The translations under genes were made by a program, and so were the position numbers. From IMG/VR virus record IMGVR_UViG_3300018083_000061, positions 1 through 41,203 of that record: a stretch of 41,203 bases of DNA; one strand, 5' to 3'. Source of the DNA: a virus. Shown piece after piece: positions 1 to 7,683 of the stretch (positions are counted from its first letter, which is position 1; every line of letters begins with the position of its first letter). The notes under the pieces were generated by a model that worked only from the letters and a program-made list of their open reading frames with translations, had not been told where the DNA came from and did not search any database.

Positions 1-793
1 CAGCCAGCACGTCGTGGGAAAGCTCCGGAGCGACCGACGGCGCCGTGCGCGGCGCGGGCGCCGTGCGCACGTGCATCGTCGCCGTGCGTGGCGCGGGCGC
101 TTCACCCCAGTCAATCACGGCGTCAGGTCCGGCGAATACGTGGATGCGTCGACCGGCGTACGGATCCTGCCCCTGGACGAACACCGGATCCGCCGTGTAA
201 TGGATCTGCACGGCCTGGGCGAGGGCGGGATCGTAGTCATTCGCCGCGCACCACATCCTCAGCGCCCCGTCGTTGACGGGCGTCTCAGACCAGATCCACG
301 CGTGCCCCCGCAGGTATGGGTATAGATGCGCCTTGGCCGATAGCTGAAAGACCATCCCGCAAATCGCCAGGGACCCCGGTAGCGTCGCGCGCCATTCGGC
401 TATGGACGCGGCCGGATCAGCTGGATCAAGGCCCTGTAGACTCGCGTCCAGGTCGAGACAGACCCAATGGTGTGGCGCGCCCTCGAAGTCGGCCAGAGTC
501 TCGTGCTTCGCGTCGTCTGACCTCCGCGGCACCCACTCCGCAAGGCGTCCTGGCCGCTCCGCGCCTCGTATCACGCACCGGGTCGGATCCGGTGCGAGCA
601 GCGCGAGCGCCGCGGCCAAGTCGTCCAGGTCGTCGACAGGAATCGTCTCGGGACGGTACAGCCAACCGCCGTCGTAATCCTCCGGCGGGGCGTTCGGATC
701 GGTATACCGCTTCGCCAGGCGCTTGCCAGGCTCGCACTCCAAAATGGTTAGGAAGTCAGTCGTCGCGTCGACCGTCGGGATCTCTGCCGTCAT
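1..793 (-). CDS. DNA primase (archaeo-eukaryotic type), N-terminal part, runs off left edge
   Basis: Reading the minus strand from ATG at 793 gives 264 codons without a stop up to the window edge, so the 3' end is missing. The protein shows the primase-polymerase hallmarks: an hhhDhD motif 'WVCLDLDA' (D114, D116), a second motif region 'QLSAKAHLYPYLRGHAWIW' (residues 150-168) and 'IHYTADPVF' (197-205) followed by 'DPYAGRR', a combination usual in phage primase or primase-helicase N-termini. It would make primers for the phage polymerase; a D5-type helicase domain may follow outside the window. Residues 232-251 hold a short 'APAPRTA' repeat. The start has no clear Shine-Dalgarno sequence and an in-frame TGA lies about 17 codons upstream, so the start is forced but weak. 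It is transcribed divergently from the nuclease operon. Confidence 0.8.
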   Translation of the reverse strand, partial: MTAEIPTVDATTDFLTILECEPGKRLAKRYTDPNAPPEDYDGGWLYRPETIPVDDLDDLAAALALLAPDPTRCVIRGAERPGRLAEWVPRRSDDAKHETLADFEGAPHHWVCLDLDASLQGLDPADPAASIAEWRATLPGSLAICGMVFQLSAKAHLYPYLRGHAWIWSETPVNDGALRMWCAANDYDPALAQAVQIHYTADPVFVQGQDPYAGRRIHVFAGPDAVIDWGEAPAPRTATMHVRTAPAPRTAPSVAPELSHDVLA

Positions 794-860
794 TCGTGCC
801 CAGGCGTCTACGCTGGCACGCGGTGCGAAGTTGCGCCAGGCTCATAGGGTCAGGGGCCAT
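756..860 (-). CDS. 34-codon ORF overlapping the primase start
   Basis: A short reading frame starts at ATG 860 with a very good Shine-Dalgarno sequence (GGAGG at 869-873, 8 bases upstream; a second GGAGGAG lies near 881-890). It ends at 756, inside the primase reading frame. The peptide is basic ('TACQRRRLG') with no recognisable domain. It may be a translated leader that delivers ribosomes to the poorly initiated primase start at 793. Alternatively it is the true primase N-terminus, joined by a +1 frameshift or an indel in the sequence. Nothing in the sequence decides between these. Confidence 0.4.
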   Translation of the reverse strand: MAPDPMSLAQLRTACQRRRLGTNDGRDPDGRRDD

Positions 861-1080
861 CGTCGAATCCTCCGCTCGTGTCTCCTCCAGCGATGTTTGG
901 CCCCTGACACTTTCCGTTGCGGCCCCACGTATGACCGATACCGGCGAGCACGCCCGGCAAGATGGCTTAGGACGCGGCGCTAGTACCGCCACGAGGCCAG
1001 GGCTAGACCACCCAACCCAGTCACGTGCTCGCCGGGCTTTGCGCGCAGCGCAGCAAGCCTGGCGTGATCGACAACACCGG
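861..1080. promoter_or_regulatory. Divergent promoter region between primase and nuclease operons
   Basis: These 220 bases separate the leftward primase unit from the rightward DNA-metabolism operon and should hold promoters for both. I see no convincing sigma70 box pair. A perfect 12-bp inverted repeat is present: CCGGCGAGCACG at 941-952 and its reverse complement at 1024-1035, separated by 71 bases. This is a good candidate for a pair of operator half-sites or regulator-binding sites. No coding frame here looks real. Confidence 0.55.
941..1035. repeat. 12-bp inverted repeat in divergent intergenic region
   Basis: The arms CCGGCGAGCACG (941-952) and CGTGCTCGCCGG (1024-1035) are exact reverse complements. 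With 71 bases between them they suit two protein-binding sites in opposite orientation better than a simple terminator hairpin. The same 12-mer also occurs once in coding DNA at 21368-21379, where it encodes an ordinary part of the baseplate plug gene, so some chance contribution from GC-rich composition is possible. Confidence 0.6.
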
Positions 1081-2418
1081 ATGATATCACACCACTCCCC
1101 CTCGTCGTTTTCCACGGCCGCTCAATGTGAGCGTAAATGGTGGTACGACCATGTCGAGCGCCGACGCGACCCCGACGTGACATGGGTCCAAATCGAAGTG
1201 GCCGGATCCGATTGGCAAAAGATCGCCACATCGAGACAGCGCTCGACGGCGCGGGGGCACGCCGTCCACGAATGCTTAGAGGATTACTACCTGTACCGGA
1301 CCGGGCCCGAGGAGCGGTGGCCCTGGTCCTCCTACATCGGACAAATCGCCTTGTCCGGGCGGGCCCACCTCCCGGCGCGGGAGGCGTGCCTCGAGATCCG
1401 CGTGGAGCGGTCCCTTGGCTCAGACCCATATCCGTCCAAAGCCGCGCCCGATCGGACGGCCCTCGTGCTCGACGGCGTACGCCTGCTCGGCTATGTGGAC
1501 TTGAGGGTTCGCATGGATCCGGCCCATACCGAGGCTAAGCGCCTGGGGATCTCGTCCGCGCTCGTCGCGGGGGGAGGCTGGTACACGTTCGACTATAAAA
1601 CGTCCAAGAACGTCGAGCGATACGCCCTCACGTCAACGGAAGCCCCCACCGATCCCCAGGGCGTCCTCTACACCGCCGACGCAATGATCGCCTTCGATAC
1701 CGAGGCCCACGGTATGCGTTGGGTGTACATGCAGACCGAAGGGAAAACTTTTTCGAAACCGGTCGACGCCCTGGTCACGTATGAGGGGAGCCGGGTACAC
1801 CTCGCGGCCCTCGTGGATCGCGCTCGTGACCTCGGGACACGTGACAGTATCGAAATGTGTCCGCCGAATCCTGACGCTTGTCAGAACTATGGCGGGTGCC
1901 CATACCACATCACTCGCGGCGGGCCATGTGAGGCTCAACGCAAAATAGGAAGGATCGCAATCATGGGTTTCAAGGAACACTATCTAGGCCAAAAAGCAGC
2001 CAAGGCCGCCGCCGCTGGCGCCGCCGCTGGCGCCGTCGAATCGCCCGCGGCCAACACACCGTCGACGCCTCCGCCGGAAACGCCGGCGCAAATCGCCACG
2101 ACGGTTGCCCCGCCCGCGCGCAAGCGCTTCGGTCAAAAGGACGCACCCAGTGCCACCGAGCCGCCCGTGGGCGCGAATGGCCCCGCGCCGGCTGAGCCAT
2201 CCGCGGGCGCGAATGGACCCGCGCCGGCCGACCCGCCCGTGGACCACGCACCCAAGAAAGCGCGCGCCCCGAAAGCGTCACTCGCTGATCAGGTGACGGC
2301 GTTACTGGACGCGATCAAGGCCGAGTTCGCCTGTGATGAAATGGGCGCGTTGCGGCTTGCGGAAACCATGCTGGACGTCAAGGCCGACGCCCTGAACGCG
2401 GCGCGAAACGCGGCGTGA
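1081..2418 (+). CDS. PD-(D/E)XK nuclease, RecB/Cas4-like with probable Fe-S cluster, plus C-terminal extension
   Basis: The 445-residue protein begins with the pattern typical of RecB-family nucleases, 'SFSTAAQCERKWW' (10-22). It then shows H63 in 'RGHAVHE', an acidic residue in 'GYVD' (D140), the core D-x-K in 'FDYKTSK' (D171, K173) and QxxxY (Q193, Y197). C16 with C260, C267, C273 and C283 resembles the one-plus-three cysteine arrangement of Cas4/AddB Fe-S nucleases. It likely trims DNA ends in replication or recombination together with the adjoining helicase. From residue 295 on there is an unrelated Ala/Pro-rich extension with two 'GANGPAPA' repeats and a short helical C-terminus. The frame is open upstream to 316, but 1081 is the only start that places the motif at the N-terminus. 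The stop overlaps the next gene's GTG. Confidence 0.8.
   Translation: MISHHSPSSFSTAAQCERKWWYDHVERRRDPDVTWVQIEVAGSDWQKIATSRQRSTARGHAVHECLEDYYLYRTGPEERWPWSSYIGQIALSGRAHLPAREACLEIRVERSLGSDPYPSKAAPDRTALVLDGVRLLGYVDLRVRMDPAHTEAKRLGISSALVAGGGWYTFDYKTSKNVERYALTSTEAPTDPQGVLYTADAMIAFDTEAHGMRWVYMQTEGKTFSKPVDALVTYEGSRVHLAALVDRARDLGTRDSIEMCPPNPDACQNYGGCPYHITRGGPCEAQRKIGRIAIMGFKEHYLGQKAAKAAAAGAAAGAVESPAANTPSTPPPETPAQIATTVAPPARKRFGQKDAPSATEPPVGANGPAPAEPSAGANGPAPADPPVDHAPKKARAPKASLADQVTALLDAIKAEFACDEMGALRLAETMLDVKADALNAARNAA
1963..2418 (+). CDS. Possible separately initiated C-terminal product of the nuclease gene
   Basis: Inside the nuclease gene and in the same frame, ATG 1963 is preceded by AGGAAGG (about 1947-1953), a strong ribosome-binding site at suitable spacing. 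The nuclease domain ends just before it, at a length (about 294 residues) normal for this family. Initiation here would give a 151-residue protein: 'MGFKEHYLGQKAAKAA', an Ala/Pro-rich linker with two 'GANGPAPA' repeats, basic 'KKARAPK', then an amphipathic helical end. I recognise no function. Either two proteins are made from one frame, or an ancestral gene pair lost the stop codon between them. Confidence 0.45.
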   Translation: MGFKEHYLGQKAAKAAAAGAAAGAVESPAANTPSTPPPETPAQIATTVAPPARKRFGQKDAPSATEPPVGANGPAPAEPSAGANGPAPADPPVDHAPKKARAPKASLADQVTALLDAIKAEFACDEMGALRLAETMLDVKADALNAARNAA

Positions 2419-4106
2419 GATCCGCAATCCAGCGCACGCCGGATTTGCTGCGCGTGTTGGGTCTCCCGCGGCGAACGCTTGACCTGCGGGAGGCCGCGGA
2501 ACTCGCCCGCGAATTGACGGCCCATCTCTCGTTGCATCCGAGCGAGGCCTTGCGACCGTGGCAGGGCCAGATACTCCACGAGATCATGGTCTGTGGTGGT
2601 GTGTATGCCGGGGCCCCTGTGGGCCTCGGTAAAACGCTCCTCGGATGGCTCGCGCCGGTCGTGCTCGATGCGGAGCGCCCGATGCTCATCATACCGGGCG
2701 GGCTGCGGCCGGACACGTATGCATTCTATCAGTCATACCTAGGTCGCTGGCGCCGGGGGCCGGGTATACGGATCGTATCCGTCGACGAGCTTGCACTCGT
2801 TGGCAACGTTGATCTACTCGACCGCGAGCGGCCGGATTTGATCGTGATCGATGAGGCCGACACGTTGCGAAACCCGCGTGCCGCGGCGGTCAAGCGGATC
2901 GGCCGCTACGTCGGGGAGTACGAGCCGGCCGTCTGTGCATGGACGGGAACGCCAGGCCGGCTCTCGATCATGGACCTCCATCACCTCCTCGTTTGGTGCC
3001 TCAAGGATGGCGCGCCGTTGCCGCTACGAGCAGGCGAGGCGGCGCACTGGGGTCTTGCGATCGACGAGGCGTCGGGGTATCGCGCGGCCTCTCGGCCATA
3101 CGCGGGCGCCCTCGAAATGCTTGGTGGGGGCGGCACCCTGACTGGCGTGCGCGCGGCGTTCCGTGCGCGCCTCACCGAGACCCCCGGTGTGGTCATCGTC
3201 GACGGTGACTCGTGCGCACAGCCACTCACGGTGCGTCAAATCGTAGCCCCGCCGGATGAGATTCTCGAGACCCATTTCAAAAAGTTTCGATTGAAGCACG
3301 TCACGCCCGACGGCTGGCCCACATCGGACTCGCTGTCCGTGTACCGGCACGCGGGCGAACTTGGGAGCGGTATGTACCTACGATGGGATCCACGTCCACC
3401 CCAATGGTGGTTAGGGCCCCGGTCAGGATTCTGTGCCTTCGTTCGCGACGTGATTGATCAGGACATTGGCTGTGATACGGAGCTCGCGGTCGCGCGCCGG
3501 TTCCCGACCGCGCCGGAGGTGTTGGATTGGGACGCGGTCAAGAAAAAGTTTACCCCCAACAGTGTGGCCGTATGGCTTTCGGATAGCGTTCTGAAAGCCG
3601 TCACCGAATGGCTGGCGGAATCGCCGGAGCCGTCGATCGTCTGGACGTGGAACGTTGCGTTCGGCGCGGCCTTGTCAGCCGTCACGGGCCTAAGATACTT
3701 TGGTGCCGGGGGGTTCGACAAGAACGGGGCCCACGTCTCCAAGGTCGCCGCGGGCGGCGCCACGGGCAGGCGGCCACCGTCAATAATCGTATCCGGCCAG
3801 GCGAATCAGCGCGGGCGGAATTTCCAGGCCTGGGCGCGGAATGGGCTCGTAAACCCCCCGCGTTCGAGTCGATACCTCGAGCAGTGCTTCGGGCGCACGC
3901 ACCGCGCCGGGCAGACCCGTCCCGTGGTCGTGGACGTATTCATGACCAGCGGCGACACGTTCGACGGCTTCGAGGCGTCCATTCGTGAGTCGGAGTTTGG
4001 GCGTGATACTTTTGGTCTGAGCCAGAAACTACTGCGGGCAAACGTCGTAAGGACTACTAGACCCCAAGACAGCCCGTATCGATGGCGATTCAAAGACAAG
4101 GAATAG
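2415..4106 (+). CDS. SNF2-like superfamily 2 DNA helicase/translocase
   Basis: The 563-residue protein carries the SF2 helicase series: Q-motif-like 'RPWQ' (Q50), Walker A 'GAPVGLGKTL' (66-75), DEAD box 'VIDEAD' (144-149), motif III-like 'AWTGTP' (175-180), and near the end 'QCFGRTHRAGQ' (about 490-500), the motif VI form typical of SNF2 proteins. It would use ATP to move along double-stranded DNA, probably in phage replication or recombination with the nuclease encoded just upstream. The GTG start overlaps the upstream stop (GTGA), which points to translational coupling and explains the lack of a separate ribosome-binding site. The family is common in phage replication modules; the exact substrate is not evident. 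Confidence 0.85.
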   Translation: MRSAIQRTPDLLRVLGLPRRTLDLREAAELARELTAHLSLHPSEALRPWQGQILHEIMVCGGVYAGAPVGLGKTLLGWLAPVVLDAERPMLIIPGGLRPDTYAFYQSYLGRWRRGPGIRIVSVDELALVGNVDLLDRERPDLIVIDEADTLRNPRAAAVKRIGRYVGEYEPAVCAWTGTPGRLSIMDLHHLLVWCLKDGAPLPLRAGEAAHWGLAIDEASGYRAASRPYAGALEMLGGGGTLTGVRAAFRARLTETPGVVIVDGDSCAQPLTVRQIVAPPDEILETHFKKFRLKHVTPDGWPTSDSLSVYRHAGELGSGMYLRWDPRPPQWWLGPRSGFCAFVRDVIDQDIGCDTELAVARRFPTAPEVLDWDAVKKKFTPNSVAVWLSDSVLKAVTEWLAESPEPSIVWTWNVAFGAALSAVTGLRYFGAGGFDKNGAHVSKVAAGGATGRRPPSIIVSGQANQRGRNFQAWARNGLVNPPRSSRYLEQCFGRTHRAGQTRPVVVDVFMTSGDTFDGFEASIRESEFGRDTFGLSQKLLRANVVRTTRPQDSPYRWRFKDKE

Positions 4107-4122
4107 GAATAGGTACAACCCA

Positions 4123-4638
4123 ATGACCACACGTTTCGGAAATCGTACCGCTGGCGTCACCTCGCCCGCGGCCAGTCAGAAAGGGCGCTTCGCTGGCGTC
4201 AATCCCGCCGGGAGCCGCTTCCCGCAAATGCCGTTCGACTTCAGTGGCACGATCGAATTGATTGAAACCCGCCGCGCCATCACGAAGGGCGATACCTTCA
4301 TTGCCGATCTGAAGGTCCTGGAATCGGACGTGGACTTCGTCCGACCGGGCGAGCAATTCGCTTGGGTCCAGGCCATGACGGACAAGTGGAATACCGGCGC
4401 CGGCAAGGTCATGAACTTCGTGATCGCGCTCGGGAATCTGGACGACGACGAAGTCGCCGAACTCATTAGAGAGGCCGAACAGGGCGTGTCCATCCTGGAC
4501 GCAGCGTGTGGCGTTGCCGTCGAAAAGTATGGTGAGAACCCCCTCAAGGGCTCGTCGTGCCGCGTACGAGTCACCAAAGGCGCCGAAGACAATTCGGGCG
4601 GCAATTGGCGCGATTGCGCTTTTTCGCCGGTCGAGTAA
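4123..4638 (+). CDS. Probable phage single-stranded DNA-binding-type protein
   Basis: This 171-residue protein starts 16 bases after the helicase with a good ribosome-binding site (AAGGAATAGG). After a Gly/Ala-rich N-terminus it has a beta-rich region beginning 'GTIELIETRRAITKGDTF' and ends with 'GGNWRDCAFSPVE'. That layout is seen in a phage family with predicted OB-fold-like, ssDNA-binding character that sits beside helicases and polymerases. The function is inferred from position and general pattern, not from a diagnostic motif. A three-dimensional match to an OB fold would settle it. Confidence 0.5.
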   Translation: MTTRFGNRTAGVTSPAASQKGRFAGVNPAGSRFPQMPFDFSGTIELIETRRAITKGDTFIADLKVLESDVDFVRPGEQFAWVQAMTDKWNTGAGKVMNFVIALGNLDDDEVAELIREAEQGVSILDAACGVAVEKYGENPLKGSSCRVRVTKGAEDNSGGNWRDCAFSPVE

Positions 4639-4960
4639 GAGCAATCCGGCGAGGGCGCACGTCCTCGTTTGGTACCCGGCGTGCGCCGGGTGGTGTGAGT
4701 GATTAGAGACATCGCTAGCCCCGAGTGTCAGGCGAACGGGATAACGGGAATGTACAACCCGGCCTATTGCAAGGGACCCGATCGGGGATTGAGCCAGTCC
4801 TTTCCGGACGGCCCTATACGGTGTGAAACACACCGGGGTCCAGTAGGAAGTCTAGTCACTCATACCACCGGGCGCACGGCGAATGCAGCCGATCACGGTC
4901 TGTTTCCTCCCGGTTCGGTGGACTCGCTCGTGCGCCCCCTTCATTTCGAAAGGAACAGAT
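4639..4960 (+). promoter_or_regulatory. Structured non-coding gap inside the replication operon
   Basis: This 322-base stretch is the longest gap in an otherwise tightly overlapping operon. It holds three dyads: a 7-bp stem ACCCGGC/GCCGGGT with a 4-base loop (4674-4691), the palindrome CCCGATCGGG (4777-4786), and a 7-bp stem CGGTGTG-AAA-CACACCG (4819-4835). A frame opening at 4699 lacks a ribosome-binding site and family features. The gap may hold a terminator and re-start promoter, a regulator site, a small RNA or part of an origin. I see no clear promoter boxes. The next gene has its own ribosome-binding site near 4950. Confidence 0.45.
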
Positions 4961-5503
4961 ATGTTGACACATAATTGGCTGTGGGTTGATCTCGAGACAA
5001 CGGGCCTGGACGAGCATGCGGGCCAGATCCTGGAGGTCGCGTGCGCCGTCGTCGACGACGGACCTGATGGCACGTTTGGAGTCCTCGACAGTGTCGAGAC
5101 TGTCGTTCTCACCGCGGAGAAGCCCGCCATGGACGACTATGTGCGCGAAATGCATACGCGCAACGGCCTGCTTGCCTTGATTGCGCGTGGCGAGGGCGTG
5201 CCCCTTGGGGAGGCCGACGAGATGTGCCGCGCGTTCGTGGACACCTACTGCGGCGGCCCGAGGGAGAAGGTCGTCCTAGCTGGTGGATCCGTTCACTTCG
5301 ATCTGCGCTGGATCAATCGCCACATGCCGCGATTTGCGGAGCGCTGCCACTACCGCGTATTCGACGTGTCCACGCTCAAGGCAGCGGCGCGTGTCTGGGG
5401 TCCGGGTTTCGAAAATATCAAATCCGACAAGCATCGGGCCATGTATGACGTCCAGGCGTCAGTGAAAGAGGCCAAGGCGTACCTCGATTTGGTTCGGGCG
5501 TGA
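4961..5503 (+). CDS. orn: Oligoribonuclease (DEDDh 3'-5' exoribonuclease)
   Basis: The 180-residue protein matches oligoribonuclease closely in size and layout. It begins 'WLWVDLETTGLD' (D10, E12), has 'HFDLRW' (D114), the family signature 'YRVFDVSTLK' (131-140), and ends with H158 and D163 in 'HRAMYDV', completing the DEDDh catalytic set. The enzyme degrades 2- to 5-nucleotide RNAs to mononucleotides; in a phage it could recycle short RNA from transcript decay or primers. ATG 4961 is chosen over the upstream in-frame start at 4883 because it has AAAGGA close by and matches the family N-terminus. Its stop overlaps the GTG of the DNA polymerase, so both are probably made together. Confidence 0.85.
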   Translation: MLTHNWLWVDLETTGLDEHAGQILEVACAVVDDGPDGTFGVLDSVETVVLTAEKPAMDDYVREMHTRNGLLALIARGEGVPLGEADEMCRAFVDTYCGGPREKVVLAGGSVHFDLRWINRHMPRFAERCHYRVFDVSTLKAAARVWGPGFENIKSDKHRAMYDVQASVKEAKAYLDLVRA

Positions 5504-7683
5504 TCTCTGAGCCCGTCCTCCTCCTGGACTTCGAGAGCCGCTCCCGCGCGGACCTCAAAGTTATTGGTGGACGCAACTATTGGACACATGCGTCAACAGA
5601 AGCGATCGTCTGCGTGGCTACGCTGGCGCCGATCAACGGGGTTCACTCGGGCGAATACTGGACGTGGTACTACGGCGATCCCATGCCGGACTTCGCGGAA
5701 GCGCCGGTCATAGCCGCGCACAACGCTCGGAACTTCGATCGCTTCGCATTCCCGCGTCTCGGCTGGCCGGAGCCACGCCTGTGGCTGGACACTTCGGAGA
5801 TGGCGCGCGCGAGCGGCTTACCAGGCAAGCTCGCGGACCTTGGCGAACGCCTCGCCGGCCTCGAGAAAGATTCCGAGGGCAATCGATTCACGCTCGCCCT
5901 GTCTCAGCCGAGCCGCGCCAAGGCGACGCTAGGACAACTCCCCGAGCTTACGCGACCGGTGCTCGAACGTGTCGCGAAATACTGCAAGACCGATGTCGAG
6001 ATAATAGTGCTAGCCTGGCCCCACTTAGAAGACTTCGCGGAGCTCGAACCGCGCGTGGCCAAAGTCTGGCACGAGGCGAACGATCGGGGCCTCCTGTTCG
6101 ACTCGGACCTGGCGCGGGCGTTGCTCGACGCGGACGCGCACGCCGCGGCGGAAATCACCGGCATCCCGATCGAGGCCATCCGAGATGAGCTGTTCGTCCC
6201 CGCGGCGCTCGCGCGCGGGGTCAAGCTACCCCGTAAGTTTTCGCCCGCGGACCTACGGAAGCGAATCGCGAAGGGCGTGGATCTCGAGACGGAGATCTTA
6301 CTCGCGGCGCGCTTGCAGGTGAGTGCGTTGCGGCACGCGGCTACGTTCTGTCAGCGCATTCGTGAGGCCGGCGGATACACGGACAGCGCTCAATACGACG
6401 ACGTGGAGCCCCTCACGCGGTCGGACAACTCCGCCGTAGCGGACCTCGCCCGGCATCGGCTGGCGCTCGCGTCCATAGCCAGCGGGAAGCTCAGGGCGGG
6501 CTTAGCGCGCGTTTCCCCCGATGGGCGTATGCGAGACAACGTCCGGTACTACGGGGCCCATACGGGCCGTGGTGCGGGCGGGGGGATGCAGTGGCAGAAC
6601 TTCCCTCACCCGGAGGGCCTGGGCGTCGACGGATGGTCGGTCGCCCCTGCCAAGATCGATGGGGTGGAGCATCCCGGGTGGGACGATGATCGGGTCTGCG
6701 CTGAGACTGGAGCGCACCGACTGTGGAATCAGGCCGAGATCAGCATGCTCTTGCGCGCGTGCGCAATGGCTCCGCCGGGGCGCGTGCTCGTTGCCGCCGA
6801 CTTCTCCGGGATCGAGGCGCGTGGCAACGCATGGGCCGCAGGGGATGCGGCGGCGCTCGCGCTATTCCGCGCCGGAGGTGATGCGTACAAGCCTCTTGCA
6901 TGTCGCCTGTTCTCGATCGATCCAGCGACATTCGGCAAGAAAACCCATTTCACCGAACGCGACACCTCGAAAAAGGCGGAGCTCGGGTGTGGGTACCAGA
7001 TGGGCGCCCCAAAGTTCAAGATCACAGCCGAAAAGGGCGGCATGGTCTGGCGCGCCGCGGCCGAATGCCAGACGGGCCCCGGCAGTCTGTGCAGCGATCC
7101 GATCTGTGGCGTGGTCGAACAGGACCGCAACGGGAACGCGTACACGCACGGATCGAAAATCATTGTCGATGCCTGGCGTGAAATGCACCCAGATATCGTC
7201 AACTTTTGGTACGCCCTCGAACGCGCCGCGGTTGAAGCCGTCGACGGTCGGACGTGCGTCGCGGTCGATTGCGCGGTGTCGCTCGCGTTCGACATGGTCG
7301 GCAAGGATCTCGCGTTGGTACTCCCCAGTGGGCGCCCGGTCGTGTACCGCAACGCGGCGATTAGCGAAGGTAAGTTCGGACCACAGGTCCGCTTCTACGG
7401 CCCGAAGGGGTACGCGCATCTATACGGTGGCCGGCTCTGCGAAAACGCCGTCCAGTCGTTCTCTCGGGATAAGCTTGTCGAAGCGATGGTCAATGCGGAC
7501 GACGCCGGTCTGGACATCATCCTGACCGTCCATGACGAAATCGTGGCCGAAGTCGAGGCCGCGCGCGCGGAGTGGGGCCTCCGCACGCTGTCCGAGTGCA
7601 TGACGCGCCCTTCCGAGGCGAAGTGGGACGAGGGGTTCCCGATCGCGGTTGAAGGATTCATAGCACGGCGGTATCGAAAATGA
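5500..7683 (+). CDS. Family A DNA polymerase with 3'-5' exonuclease domain
   Basis: The 727-residue protein starts with a proofreading exonuclease domain: 'LLLDFES' (D10, E12), 'AHNARNFD' (D80) and 'YCKTDVE' (Y161, D165). The polymerase domain carries motif A 'VAADFSGIEARG' (D434), motif B starting at R487 with K491 and Y499 ('GCGYQMG'), and motif C 'TVHDE' (H678, D679, E680). It has no 5'-3' exonuclease domain. This is the phage replicative polymerase, working with the nearby primase and helicase. An insertion after motif B (about 520-545) carries three cysteines (C523, C531, C536). The GTG start overlaps the oligoribonuclease stop and the stop overlaps the methylase ATG. Confidence 0.93.
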   Translation: MISEPVLLLDFESRSRADLKVIGGRNYWTHASTEAIVCVATLAPINGVHSGEYWTWYYGDPMPDFAEAPVIAAHNARNFDRFAFPRLGWPEPRLWLDTSEMARASGLPGKLADLGERLAGLEKDSEGNRFTLALSQPSRAKATLGQLPELTRPVLERVAKYCKTDVEIIVLAWPHLEDFAELEPRVAKVWHEANDRGLLFDSDLARALLDADAHAAAEITGIPIEAIRDELFVPAALARGVKLPRKFSPADLRKRIAKGVDLETEILLAARLQVSALRHAATFCQRIREAGGYTDSAQYDDVEPLTRSDNSAVADLARHRLALASIASGKLRAGLARVSPDGRMRDNVRYYGAHTGRGAGGGMQWQNFPHPEGLGVDGWSVAPAKIDGVEHPGWDDDRVCAETGAHRLWNQAEISMLLRACAMAPPGRVLVAADFSGIEARGNAWAAGDAAALALFRAGGDAYKPLACRLFSIDPATFGKKTHFTERDTSKKAELGCGYQMGAPKFKITAEKGGMVWRAAAECQTGPGSLCSDPICGVVEQDRNGNAYTHGSKIIVDAWREMHPDIVNFWYALERAAVEAVDGRTCVAVDCAVSLAFDMVGKDLALVLPSGRPVVYRNAAISEGKFGPQVRFYGPKGYAHLYGGRLCENAVQSFSRDKLVEAMVNADDAGLDIILTVHDEIVAEVEAARAEWGLRTLSECMTRPSEAKWDEGFPIAVEGFIARRYRK

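Noticed and set aside
316-1080. In-frame upstream extension of the nuclease gene from 316
   Set aside because: It runs antisense through the primase, reads as Arg/Pro/Ser low-complexity, and the nuclease family N-terminus begins right after 1081.
4699-4974. Open frame in the 4639-4960 gap
   Set aside because: GTG start without ribosome-binding site, no recognisable pattern, and it runs into the oligoribonuclease start in another frame.
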